From: JAEUMD01 sp044222395
Lineage (GTDB): Bacteria > Pseudomonadota > Alphaproteobacteria > Rhizobiales > Hyphomicrobiaceae
Assembly: GCA_044222395.1 (NCBI GenBank)
Contig: JBGANK010000010.1
Coordinates: forward strand, 1 to 64,000
Length of the DNA: 64,000 nucleotides
Direction of reading: 5' to 3'
Part shown: positions 18,377-25,761 of the stretch, in pieces
Position numbering within the stretch: the stretch's first letter is position 1
Layout: every line of letters starts with the position of its first letter
Made by a program: the position numbers and the translations under genes
The notes under the pieces: model-generated
The model's input: only the letters and a program-made list of their open reading frames with translations
The model's database searches: none
What the model was told of the DNA's origin: nothing

Positions 18377-18756
18377 AACGGCACGATGCCGATGGCGCGG
18401 CAGCAGGCGGGCCAGGAACCGAGCAGTTGCAGGGCAAAACCGGTGGCGACAAAGAGCAGTGCCGCAGCCACGGCACGTGTACGCAATCCGCCATAGCTCG
18501 AACGTGTTTCGGCTACGCGTGTGTCGGTCATGCGCCGCTGCATATCGCGCGACATCTCGTAATGGCGCTGCATGGTCGGGTCAGGCGTGCGCAGGCGCTG
18601 CATCTGCTCTATCGAGGCCTCGCTTTGGGCCTGCCTGGACGTGATGGCGCGTTCGGCAGCATCCTGACGCTGGGCGGCGAACCACTCCCAGGCCAGCAGC
18701 AGCACGCCCATGAACTCCAGGATCAATCCGAATACCTGCAGCCATGCCTGGCTCAT
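18370..18756 (-). CDS. Small membrane protein with two helices and a helical linker
   Basis: 128 residues from ATG 18756; a longer frame begins at 18786 but MSQAW puts the first helix at the N-terminus. Helix 1 (about 6-24, VFGLILEFMGVLLLAWEWF) and helix 2 (about 96-115, AVAAALLFVATGFALQLLG) flank a charged segment rich in Arg, Gln and Met (QMQRLRTPDPTMQRHYEMSRDMQRRM), probably a coiled coil. No named family recognised. It is convergent with uvrA; its 3' end overlaps the REP-like element. Confidence 0.6.
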   Translation of the reverse strand: MSQAWLQVFGLILEFMGVLLLAWEWFAAQRQDAAERAITSRQAQSEASIEQMQRLRTPDPTMQRHYEMSRDMQRRMTDTRVAETRSSYGGLRTRAVAAALLFVATGFALQLLGSWPACCRAIGIVPLG

Positions 18757-18792
18757 GCGGCCCCCTCCCCAATATTTGCAACCCATGATCTC

Positions 18793-18895
18793 AGAGCGCG
18801 TTCACTTGAGATGGAATCGCGAACGCGCTCTAACTCGTTTTTTTGAGCATGTTTTTCACGGCTCGACCGCTCACACTTCAGCTAAACATGCTCTA
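18793..18895. repeat. Double-hairpin intergenic repeat, copy 1
   Basis: Two perfect palindromes in about 103 bases: AGAGCGCGTTC (18793-18803) with GAACGCGCTCT (18821-18831), then GAGCATGTTT (18845-18854) with AAACATGCTC (18884-18893). A nearly identical copy lies at 46833-46935. Likely a short non-autonomous mosaic element of the RIME kind. Confidence 0.85.
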
Positions 18896-19023
18896 ATGCG
18901 CAGGAAACTGAGAGACGATTTGGTCAGCACTGCGGCAAGTGGGTCGTATTCGACGTGCGGTTCGCAGACTTTTCCGGATATGGTGTCGTGCACCTCATGG
19001 GCATGTCACGCAGAGAGCGCAAG

Positions 19024-19515
19024 ATGACCTCCTCCAGTCCGATGGCTTCTCAGGCCGCATCAGAATCCGCATCGGGCCCGCTCTATTTCGAGGACTTCCA
19101 TGTCGGCCAGAAATTCGTGAGCCGGACGCTCACGATCACGGCCGAGGAGATCAAGGCCTATGCCGCGAATTTCGATCCGCAGCCCTTTCATCTCGATGAG
19201 GACGCGGCGAAGTCGACGTTCTTCGGCGGGCTGGCGGCGAGCGGCTGGCATACGGCGGCGTTGACGATGCGGCTCGTCGTGGAGCTGCTGCCGGTTGCGG
19301 GAGGACTGGTCGGTGCGGGCGGAGAGTTGTTATGGCCGCGACCGACGCGGCCCGGCGACACGTTGCAAGTCGAGGTCGAAATCCTGGAACTGACGCCGTC
19401 GCGCTCGCGTCCCGACCGCGGCAGCGCCATCATGCGCAATACCACACGCAATCAGAACGGCGAGGTGCTGCAGACCTTCACCGTCAAGGTTCCCCTGCCG
19501 CGGCGGGCGGTCTAG
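19024..19515 (+). CDS. MaoC-family (R)-specific hydratase-like protein
   Basis: 163 residues from ATG 19024; the frame is open from 18955, but GAGAG precedes this ATG and homologous sequence begins shortly after. It has the hot-dog fold hydratase signature FDPQPFHLDEDAAKSTFFGGLAASGWHTAAL (about 53-82), with the catalytic Asp and His of MaoC dehydratases, then RPTRPGDTLQVEVEI, typical of the strand region after it. Such proteins hydrate enoyl-CoA or related thioesters; the exact substrate is unknown. A DUF2905 gene follows after 39 bases, and then a third gene 26 bases further on, so the three probably share a transcript. Confidence 0.88.
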   Translation: MTSSSPMASQAASESASGPLYFEDFHVGQKFVSRTLTITAEEIKAYAANFDPQPFHLDEDAAKSTFFGGLAASGWHTAALTMRLVVELLPVAGGLVGAGGELLWPRPTRPGDTLQVEVEILELTPSRSRPDRGSAIMRNTTRNQNGEVLQTFTVKVPLPRRAV

Positions 19516-19554
19516 ACTATCGGCGTGGCGGGCAACGTGGCGCAGGAGCATCTC

Positions 19555-19788
19555 ATGCCAGACTTGGTCATCTTGTTCATCGGAATCATGCTGGCTTTGA
19601 TGCTGATCGGCTGGATCGCCGACCAGCGCGCGGCCAAAGGCGATGTGAACGTCACGCCGGGGCTGAAGCTTTTGCCGGGCGACATCGAGTACACGAGCCC
19701 GTCCGGCAATGTGAAGGTGTACTTTCCGGTCGTCACGTCGATCGTGGCGTCGATCGTGTTGAGCCTGCTGCTCAGCTGGCTGCGCTGA
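19555..19788 (+). CDS. DUF2905-family small membrane protein
   Basis: 77 residues from ATG 19555 with CAGGAG in the ribosome-site position. It has an N-terminal membrane helix (LVILFIGIMLALMLIGWI), then LKLLPGDIEYTSPSGNVKVYFPVVTSI, which is the DUF2905 pattern (LPGDI...NxxxYFPxxTSI), and a second C-terminal helix (VASIVLSLLLSWL). Function unknown. Located between the MaoC-like and the 129-residue hypothetical gene on the same strand. Confidence 0.85.
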   Translation: MPDLVILFIGIMLALMLIGWIADQRAAKGDVNVTPGLKLLPGDIEYTSPSGNVKVYFPVVTSIVASIVLSLLLSWLR

Positions 19789-19814
19789 GCATCATTGAAG
19801 GAGATCAGATCCAT

Positions 19815-20204
19815 ATGGCGTTGCGGTTCGAAGCGGGACAAGTGTGGCGCGTGTTGGGGCGGCCGCAGGATGGAGATGTACACGCGGCAGTGCTTGCGGT
19901 GCGCGACGACCAGGAACTCGGACAGATCTGCTCGATCGCCATGACCGGCGTGCACATCCGCAATGGCTTCATGGAGGGCGGCGTGCAGACGCAGCTGCCG
20001 CACGCGCCGGTGACGGCCGCGGTATTGCGGGAAGCCGTCACCGAGCTTGTGGAGAGCGACGGGCCGACCGCCGAGGATGACGGGTTCGCAGAGGCCTACC
20101 AGGAGTGGCTGGTGCCATTCGAAGCCGGCGAGGCAGGCGTCTTCACCATCGGGCTCAGTGAAATCCTCGACCTCATCGAACAGGCGACTTCCGCACACGG
20201 GTAG
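19815..20204 (+). CDS. Conserved-looking hypothetical protein
   Basis: 129 residues from ATG 19815, preceded by GAAGGAGATC. This start is chosen because the upstream part of the open frame only overlaps the two previous genes. The sequence (ALRFEAGQVWRVLGRPQDGD, VHIRNGFMEGGVQTQLPHAP, FAEAYQEWLVPFEAGEAGVF) is soluble and acidic, with no motif I recognise; it resembles small cytoplasmic proteins of unknown function. It closes a possible three-gene unit with the MaoC-like and DUF2905 genes. Confidence 0.65.
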   Translation: MALRFEAGQVWRVLGRPQDGDVHAAVLAVRDDQELGQICSIAMTGVHIRNGFMEGGVQTQLPHAPVTAAVLREAVTELVESDGPTAEDDGFAEAYQEWLVPFEAGEAGVFTIGLSEILDLIEQATSAHG

Positions 20205-20247
20205 CCGCGCAATCAAGGGGCCTGCCCAGACCGGCCCACATCGTGTT

Positions 20248-20802
20248 TCAGCTTTTCGGCCGGGCTTCGACGAGAGCCTTCAGGTTGGCAAGGCCCAGCT
20301 CGTAATCCGATCCGATCATCTGATCCATATCGAGGCCCATCAGCACGCCGAACGCGCGCGCGATGAAACCCATCTCACCCGCCGTGCTCCATGTAACCTG
20401 CGTCGCGTTTCCATCGGGCTTGAGGTCCAGCGCGACTTCGTTGGAAGCTGTGAATGGACGGGTGAAGGTGAGCGCGATCTTGACGCGCTGGTTTGGAATG
20501 GCGTCGACGATGATCATGCCACCCTCGCCGACCTCGGCGTTACCCGACCACTCGAACGTCGCTCCTTTGCCGCTCTCCGGGCCGGAGTAGGCGAACTTTG
20601 CATCGGGGTCTTTGCGGGCCCAGGGCGACCAGATCTGCCATTTCCTGAAATCGTTGACGTGCGGGAAGATCGCCTGAGGCGGAGCGACGATCGTTGTCGT
20701 GCGGAAGACAGAATAGTTCGCGGGAAGGCGAGCCACATAACCTGCAAAGCCCACGAGAGCGGCTAAGACAACGGCAGCAAAGACGGCGATATAGCGGATC
20801 AT
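20248..20802 (-). CDS. SRPBCC (START-like/polyketide cyclase) family protein with N-terminal membrane helix
   Basis: 184 residues from ATG 20802, chosen so that the hydrophobic segment IAVFAAVVLAALVGFAGYVA starts the protein. It is followed by the SRPBCC opening RTTTIVAPPQAIFPHVNDFRKWQIWSPWARKDP (helix-grip fold), FEWSGNAEVGEGGMIIVD, VALDLKPDGNATQVTWSTAGEM and a long C-terminal helix ending LANLKALVEARP. This subgroup binds hydrophobic ligands in a central cavity; the ligand is unknown. The gene is convergent with the preceding three-gene unit, with 43 bases between stops. Confidence 0.82.
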   Translation of the reverse strand: MIRYIAVFAAVVLAALVGFAGYVARLPANYSVFRTTTIVAPPQAIFPHVNDFRKWQIWSPWARKDPDAKFAYSGPESGKGATFEWSGNAEVGEGGMIIVDAIPNQRVKIALTFTRPFTASNEVALDLKPDGNATQVTWSTAGEMGFIARAFGVLMGLDMDQMIGSDYELGLANLKALVEARPKS

Positions 20803-20851
20803 CAATATTCCCCCGAAATCGAAAAGACGGTCGTGATCTGAACAATGCTCT

Positions 20852-20871
20852 AGGTGCCGAACATGGCACCT
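20852..20871. repeat. Short perfect hairpin
   Basis: AGGTGCC (20852-20858) and GGCACCT (20865-20871) pair perfectly around a six-base loop, followed on the plus strand by TTCC. It lies 50 bases upstream of the SRPBCC start, so it could be an operator or leader structure; nothing shows which. Confidence 0.4.
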
Positions 20872-21012
20872 TTCCGGCTCGACCACGCGACATGAACGCT
20901 GGCTAACAGCTGCCCTCAGTCAGCGTTCAGCCGCTGGCCGCTAGTGTCTCAATCAAGTGAACGGCTCTGGGCTACGCATCGTGGCCACGGGCCAAGCTCA
21001 TGGAGAGACTAA

Positions 21013-21099
21013 ATGGCCGAGTTCTTCCGTTCAGGCGCCATTGTCCTGATGGGCACGATCGTGATTGGCGCAGGTGTGTTCGTGATGTTCTTCAGCTGA
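21013..21099 (+). CDS. Possible small membrane peptide
   Basis: A 28-residue frame: MAEFFRSGAIVLMGTIVIG then AGVFVMFFS. It starts at ATG 21013, with GGAGAG (21002-21007) five bases before it, and is almost entirely one membrane helix with a short polar N-terminus. Good ribosome site plus hydrophobicity make it plausible as a real small membrane protein; there is no homology evidence. Confidence 0.45.
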   Translation: MAEFFRSGAIVLMGTIVIGAGVFVMFFS

Positions 21100-21179
21100 G
21101 CACTCCGTCACTCGATCGACCCAATAAGTCCCCCCGCTCGCGCGCACCCCCCTTGTCGATGCCCCGCGGCCGCGCGGCC

Positions 21180-21241
21180 CGGCGGCGCGGGGGGGGGGGG
21201 GGGCGGCGGGGCCCGGGGGGGCGGGGCGGGGNNNNNNNNNN
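21180..21241. other. Scaffold gap with G-rich low-complexity flank
   Basis: Ten N at 21232-21241 mark an assembly gap. The left flank from about 21180 is almost entirely G with a few C, which looks like a sequencing or assembly artefact. Any gene crossing 21100-21300 cannot be judged. Confidence 0.95.
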
Positions 21242-21538
21242 CCCCAACCGAAATTCGACAGCGACCTGCGTCTTTTGCGAGCCGCTCTTAAGAAGCCGCA
21301 ATGAAACCGGGGAAAATCGAGAGACGGAGCATATGCTCGATACGGGAATTGCCTCGCCGTTTTGTGGGAGACTTCAAATTCGCATTTGCGAGGTTTGCCT
21401 GCGGATCGGCGCCCAGCGTTCGCATGAACTCCAACTGAATGCGACGTTCAAAGGCAGTTCAGAGCGGGTTGCATATGGTCTTCTCAACCTTTCCGACGCG
21501 GCATCCCCCAATGACGAGCAATGACGGAGGAATTCCAC

Positions 21539-21985
21539 ATGTCAGCCCACACCGCCGCCTACCCCTCGCGCAATTTCATTGCGCTTTTCACATTCCCACT
21601 TATCGCGCTGTTCGTTGCGCTATTGCCGGCCAGCCCGGCGCAGGCGCGATCGGGCCAGTATGAGGCCGGCTATGCCGACGGCCTCAGGGTTGGCCGGCAG
21701 CACGGTTACCAGGACGGCTACAAGAACGCCTACAAGAAGTCCTACGTGCGCGAGCTGATGCGTCCGTCGAGCCGCGGCTTCAGGTCCGGCGCGGAACGAT
21801 CCATGGAGTCGGCTGACTACGTGCGGGGCTACAAGGACGGCTACGAGGTCGGCTACGAGAAGGGCTACAGGGCCGGCCGCCGCGAAGGCAACCGGGATGG
21901 CCGCGACGACGCACGCGACTGGAAGCATGATCTGCGTGCCAAGATGCGCCGGTGCATGGAACACGGCGGACCAGGCTGCGGATAG
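21539..21985 (+). CDS. Exported Gly/Tyr-repeat protein
   Basis: 148 residues from ATG 21539, with GGAGG nine bases upstream. A signal peptide (about 1-36, ending ASPAQA) is followed by a mature part made largely of short Gly/Tyr repeats: EAGYADGLRVGRQHGYQDGY, then YVRGYKDGYEVGYEKGYRAG and RREGNRDGRDDARD. Glycine recurs about every four residues (GY-x-x-G), a pattern seen in Yae1-like deca-GX3 repeats and glycine-zipper proteins. It is strongly basic and acidic in patches and ends CMEHGGPGCG with two Cys. Function unknown. Confidence 0.75.
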   Translation: MSAHTAAYPSRNFIALFTFPLIALFVALLPASPAQARSGQYEAGYADGLRVGRQHGYQDGYKNAYKKSYVRELMRPSSRGFRSGAERSMESADYVRGYKDGYEVGYEKGYRAGRREGNRDGRDDARDWKHDLRAKMRRCMEHGGPGCG

Positions 21986-22182
21986 CGAATTTCACGCAGA
22001 ACGATCGCGGCTCCGCATTTCCACACGATGAAATTTAATGTTTCGGCCGCCTTCGCATCGTGCACGGGCGGCCGAACCACTTTCACGAGGCCTAGCGTTT
22101 CGACTCTGACACTTGGTGCCCTGCCGGTCACCTGCGTGTCAGCCCGGAACCCTAGCCTCTCCTAGTTTGTGTTTTGGATTCA

Positions 22183-22221
22183 CAAACGCTTGACGACCTC
22201 CGCCCGGGGATCAAGCGTTTG
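22183..22221. repeat. Perfect inverted repeat downstream of a small exported protein
   Basis: CAAACGCTTG (22183-22192) and CAAGCGTTTG (22212-22221) are perfect inverted arms, one base longer on each inner side. It lies 28 bases beyond the stop of the 22249-22578 gene. No T run follows on the minus strand, so a protein-binding site or a 3'-end hairpin are both possible. Confidence 0.6.
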
Positions 22222-22248
22222 ATCCAGAACACCAGATCGGGCGGCGCC

Positions 22249-22578
22249 TCAAGGTGCCAGTCCACAACCCTTCATGACGGCGTAGGTCTGGTCGACGATG
22301 TCGTCCTCCTCCTTCTCGGTGAGACCCGAGTCGCCTTGCGCCAGTTCGCCGATCGGCTTGGAGACCGAATCGTAGGCGAAGCTCAGCTTCTTGTCTTTGA
22401 AGGTCTTGTCGATGCCGTCGGCAACGCACGCGCATTTCGCCTTCGCCTCGGCGCCGCGCTCCTTTTCGCAAACGGAAAGATAGCCGGCGCGGTCGGCAGC
22501 GTGCCCTGCCGTGCCGGCACCCAACGTGATGCCTGTGGCGAGCGCGGCAAGAAGAAGCGGGCGCGACGGAAATGACAT
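22249..22578 (-). CDS. Small exported cysteine-containing protein
   Basis: 109 residues from ATG 22578 with GGAGGT six bases upstream. Signal peptide about 1-29 (PLLLAALATGITLGAGTAGHAA). The mature part is highly charged and helical, with Cys in YLSVCEKERG, KAKCACVADG and MKGCGLAP, likely forming two disulfides. The C-x10-CxC...C layout resembles several small alphaproteobacterial periplasmic proteins of unknown function. Single gene on the minus strand, divergent from moaC. Confidence 0.7.
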   Translation of the reverse strand: MSFPSRPLLLAALATGITLGAGTAGHAADRAGYLSVCEKERGAEAKAKCACVADGIDKTFKDKKLSFAYDSVSKPIGELAQGDSGLTEKEEDDIVDQTYAVMKGCGLAP

Positions 22579-22845
22579 GACGACCTCCACATGATTGGAC
22601 TTGAGCGCGGGCTGCCGCGTGCACCTGATTGCGGCTTATCGAGGCCAGCATAGCGGGTGGATATGACCAGCGAGAGGCCCGTGCAACCCCGCGGAACAGC
22701 AAAACGATTATTCGCGTTAACGACGACACGACGTCAGATAGCTGGCGCGGCTGCCCATGGGCTTGATATAGTTCAATTCGAAGAGCATCCGTCACTTGCG
22801 GGTGCCGCTGTTGCCCGTCCTGCATCACCGAAAGCTCCCGCCGCG

Positions 22846-23385
22846 ATGTCCAAATCCGCCGCCGATCCGAAACGCCTGTCGCATCTGAACGAGCGGGGCG
22901 AGGCCAACATGGTCGACGTGTCGGCCAAGGACGTCACGCATCGCGTAGCGCGCGCGGAGGGCTTCGTCAGCATGGCGGCGGAGACGCTGGCGTTGATCGA
23001 GTCGGGCGCGGCAAAGAAGGGCGATGTGCTGGCAACGGCGCGCATCGCCGGGATCATGGCGGCGAAGAAGACGGCGGAGCTCATTCCTCTGTGCCATCCG
23101 CTGCCGATCACCAAGGCGACTGTCGACTTCGAGAAGAGCAGCGACCCTCCCGGGCTCAATGTCACCGCCGAGGTCAAGGTCGCCGGGCAAACCGGAGTCG
23201 AGATGGAAGCCCTGACCGCCGTATCGGTCGCGTGTCTCACGGTCTACGACATGCTGAAGGCCGTCGACAAGGCGATGAGTTTCGAGGGCATCCGGCTGGT
23301 CGAGAAATCAGGCGGGCGCTCTGGACATTGGCGCGCCGATGGTGCCGCACGGAATGTGCCTGCCGCAAAACGGGCCAAGGTCTGA
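22846..23385 (+). CDS. moaC: Cyclic pyranopterin monophosphate synthase
   Basis: 179 residues. Converts 3',8-cyclo-GTP to cyclic pyranopterin monophosphate in molybdenum cofactor synthesis. Family motifs are clear: MVDVSAKDVTHRVARAEG, the Lys-containing KKTAELIPLCHPLPITK, TAVSVACLTVYDMLKAVDK and a final VEKSGGRSG. Start at ATG 22846 (MSKSAADPKRLSHL); the frame is open further up but the upstream part has no family sequence. The stop is followed by a single base and then the moeA ATG, so the two are co-translated. In other Rhizobiales trpC often precedes moaC; here trp genes are absent. Confidence 0.95.
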   Translation: MSKSAADPKRLSHLNERGEANMVDVSAKDVTHRVARAEGFVSMAAETLALIESGAAKKGDVLATARIAGIMAAKKTAELIPLCHPLPITKATVDFEKSSDPPGLNVTAEVKVAGQTGVEMEALTAVSVACLTVYDMLKAVDKAMSFEGIRLVEKSGGRSGHWRADGAARNVPAAKRAKV

Positions 23386-23386
23386 G

Positions 23387-24592
23387 ATGGCGCTGCTGGC
23401 GGTCGATGAAGCGCTTGCACGCATCCTGGCGGCCGCCCATTCCGTGGGAGCCGAGGACGTGCCGCTGACCGCGGCGAGGGCCCGCGTGCTGTCGGGAGAT
23501 GTTGTCGCGCGCCTTACGCAACCGCCCTTCAACGCGTCGGCTATGGACGGATATGCGGTCCGCGCCAGTGATGTTGCGAGTTTGCCCGCGCAAGTCAGGC
23601 TGATCGGAGAATCTGCCGCTGGCCATGCATTCGCGGGTTCCATCGGACCGGGCGAAGCGGTGCGGATCTTTACGGGCGCACCCGTGCCGCAAGGCGCTGA
23701 TGCCATCGTCATCCAAGAGAATGTCCGCGCTGACGGCAGTGTGATCGAAGTGGTGGAAGGGCGGCCCGATCCGGAGCACATCCGGCGGCGCGGCGGCGAT
23801 TTCGCGCAAGGCGACATCGTCCTCAAGGCAGGCCAACGCCTCACTTCGCGTGACATCCTGCTCGCGGCTGCGACAGGACACGCATCGCTTTGGTGCGCGC
23901 GGCAGCCACGCGTGGCGCTGCTCGCAACAGGTGACGAGTTGGTGCCGCCGGGGGAAACGCCGCGGCACGATCAGATCATCTCGTCCAACTCCTACGGGCT
24001 TGCTGCGATGCTTGCCGCGTTCGGTGCCGAACCTTTGCTGCTCGGCATCGCGCGCGACACGCTGGCGAGCCTCGACGAGAAGATCGACCAGTCCGCCGAC
24101 GCCGATCTCTTGATCACGATCGGGGGTGCGTCGGTGGGCGATCATGACCTCGTCATTCCCGCACTCAAGGCGGCGGGAATGACTCTCGATTTCTGGAAGA
24201 TCGCGATGCGGCCCGGCAAGCCGATGATCTTCGGCCGTCGCGGCCGGCAGATCGTGCTTGGCCTTCCGGGCAATCCGGTTTCCTCGATGATATGTGCGCG
24301 CGTCTTCGCAGTACCGCTCATCGCCCGCATGCTGGGACAGCCCGAGGCCTCACAAGCGGCCCTCTGCCTGCCGCTCATGCAACCGCTGGAGGCCAACGGG
24401 CCGCGCACCCACTACATGCGCGCTTGCCGGGAGGTGACGCGGGAGGGCGGCGTCGCGGTGCGGCCCATCACCAGCCAGGACAGCTCTCTCATCGCCCCGC
24501 TCGCCAGGGCGGACTGCCTGATCGTGCGGCCGCCGGGGGCCGCCGCGCTGCCGGCCGGCGCGATAGTCGACACGTTGTCCCTCGATTTCTGA
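23387..24592 (+). CDS. moeA: Molybdopterin molybdenumtransferase
   Basis: 401 residues from ATG 23387, one base after the moaC stop. Inserts molybdate into adenylylated molybdopterin. The order of motifs is normal: NASAMDGYAVR, FTGAPVPQGADAIVIQE, ATGDELVPPGE, SNSYGLAAML, LLITIGGASVGDHD, AMRPGKPMIFG and GLPGNPVSS. The C-terminal domain IV is present. It precedes lexA on the same strand, with an SOS box between them. Confidence 0.95.
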   Translation: MALLAVDEALARILAAAHSVGAEDVPLTAARARVLSGDVVARLTQPPFNASAMDGYAVRASDVASLPAQVRLIGESAAGHAFAGSIGPGEAVRIFTGAPVPQGADAIVIQENVRADGSVIEVVEGRPDPEHIRRRGGDFAQGDIVLKAGQRLTSRDILLAAATGHASLWCARQPRVALLATGDELVPPGETPRHDQIISSNSYGLAAMLAAFGAEPLLLGIARDTLASLDEKIDQSADADLLITIGGASVGDHDLVIPALKAAGMTLDFWKIAMRPGKPMIFGRRGRQIVLGLPGNPVSSMICARVFAVPLIARMLGQPEASQAALCLPLMQPLEANGPRTHYMRACREVTREGGVAVRPITSQDSSLIAPLARADCLIVRPPGAAALPAGAIVDTLSLDF

Positions 24593-24628
24593 ACGACCTG
24601 CTTTGCGTGTTGTAGAAAAGCTCTTGCG

Positions 24629-24643
24629 GAACACCTCAAGAAC
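24629..24643 (+). promoter_or_regulatory. SOS (LexA) box upstream of lexA
   Basis: GAAC-ACCTCAA-GAAC is an exact GAAC-N7-GAAC direct repeat, the reverse reading of the alphaproteobacterial LexA box. It lies 211 bases before the lexA ATG and just after moeA, fitting autoregulation of lexA by its own product. Confidence 0.8.
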
Positions 24644-24853
24644 GGTTAGCGTACGTTCATGCTTTGTGCCGTGAACTTGGTTCGCGATCTGAAGCATCGG
24701 GGTCGAGGGACCGGGGATCAGGCAGTTTCAGTTCGGGCGGCAGTTCCGTACCGGCGGAAAGTTTGGATTTGCGCGCGCAAGCGGGAAATCGCGCCGCGGC
24801 AGCAGTTTGGCGAAGGTCCGTTCGACCAGGGACCGCAACACATCGGAGACGTG

Positions 24854-25558
24854 ATGCTCACGCAAAAGCAGAAAGAACTGTTGCTCTTCATTCACGAGCG
24901 CATGCAATCCGATGGTGTGCCGCCGTCGTTCGACGAGATGAAGGATGCGCTCGACCTGAAGTCGAAATCGGGCATTCACCGGCTGATCACGGCGCTGGTG
25001 GAGCGCGGCTTCATCCGCCGCCTGCCACATCGCGCGCGGGCGATCGAGGTGATCAAATTGCCCGAGGGCAGCGAAGGCGCACCCAAGCGCGGCGGTTTCC
25101 AGCCCAGTGTGATCGAAGGCAGTGGCCGGCGTCACACCGAACTTTCGCCGCCCAGCTCCGTCACGATCGACAGCCGCACGGTTTCGGTTCCCGTGATGGG
25201 CCGGATCGCGGCCGGCACGCCGATCAGCGCGATCCAGAACCACACCCATGACATCGCCTGCCCGCCCGATCTGCTGACGAACGGCGAGCATTTCGCGCTC
25301 GAGGTGAAGGGCGATTCTATGATCGAGGCCGGCATTCACGACGGGGACACCGTCATCGTCAGACGCTGCGATTCTGCTGAGAATGGCGACATCGTCGTGG
25401 CGCTGGTCGAGAAGGAAGAGGCGACGCTGAAGCGGCTTCGCAAGAAGGGGACGACGATTGCTCTGGAGGCAGCCAATCCGGAGTTCAAGACGCGCATCTT
25501 CGGGCCAGACCAGGTCGACATCCAGGGACGGCTCGTGGGTCTCATCCGCCGTTACTGA
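24854..25558 (+). CDS. lexA: LexA repressor (SOS regulator)
   Basis: 234 residues from ATG 24854 (MLTQKQKELLLFIHERM), the usual LexA beginning; the longer upstream frame is not supported. N-terminal winged-helix domain (about 1-65) with PSFDEMKDALDLKSKSGIHRLI as recognition helix region. C-terminal S24 self-cleavage domain: cleavage site Ala120-Gly121 in MGRIAAGTPI, nucleophile Ser155 in KGDSMIEAGI, and Lys193 in ATLKRLRKKGT. Upon RecA-ssDNA stimulation it cleaves itself and derepresses the SOS regulon. An SOS box upstream implies autoregulation. The other SOS box in the window precedes ssb. Confidence 0.96.
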   Translation: MLTQKQKELLLFIHERMQSDGVPPSFDEMKDALDLKSKSGIHRLITALVERGFIRRLPHRARAIEVIKLPEGSEGAPKRGGFQPSVIEGSGRRHTELSPPSSVTIDSRTVSVPVMGRIAAGTPISAIQNHTHDIACPPDLLTNGEHFALEVKGDSMIEAGIHDGDTVIVRRCDSAENGDIVVALVEKEEATLKRLRKKGTTIALEAANPEFKTRIFGPDQVDIQGRLVGLIRRY

Positions 25559-25761
25559 CCTATTTTCCGAGGCGGATGCGGCAGCGGCGGTCAAACGTTC
25601 GCTTGTTGGTCCGTTGGGATGGCGCCCAAGCGCAAACAGGCCGCCGGTATTATTGCGCGTCGGCTGGTGCAAGGCGTTCGAGACCCGGGGGCGGACTACG
25701 ACGTGGTGAGGCTCGCAAGCCAAGGTGCCGTGCCGATCGGTCGTGGCGGTTGGGTCCGTGT

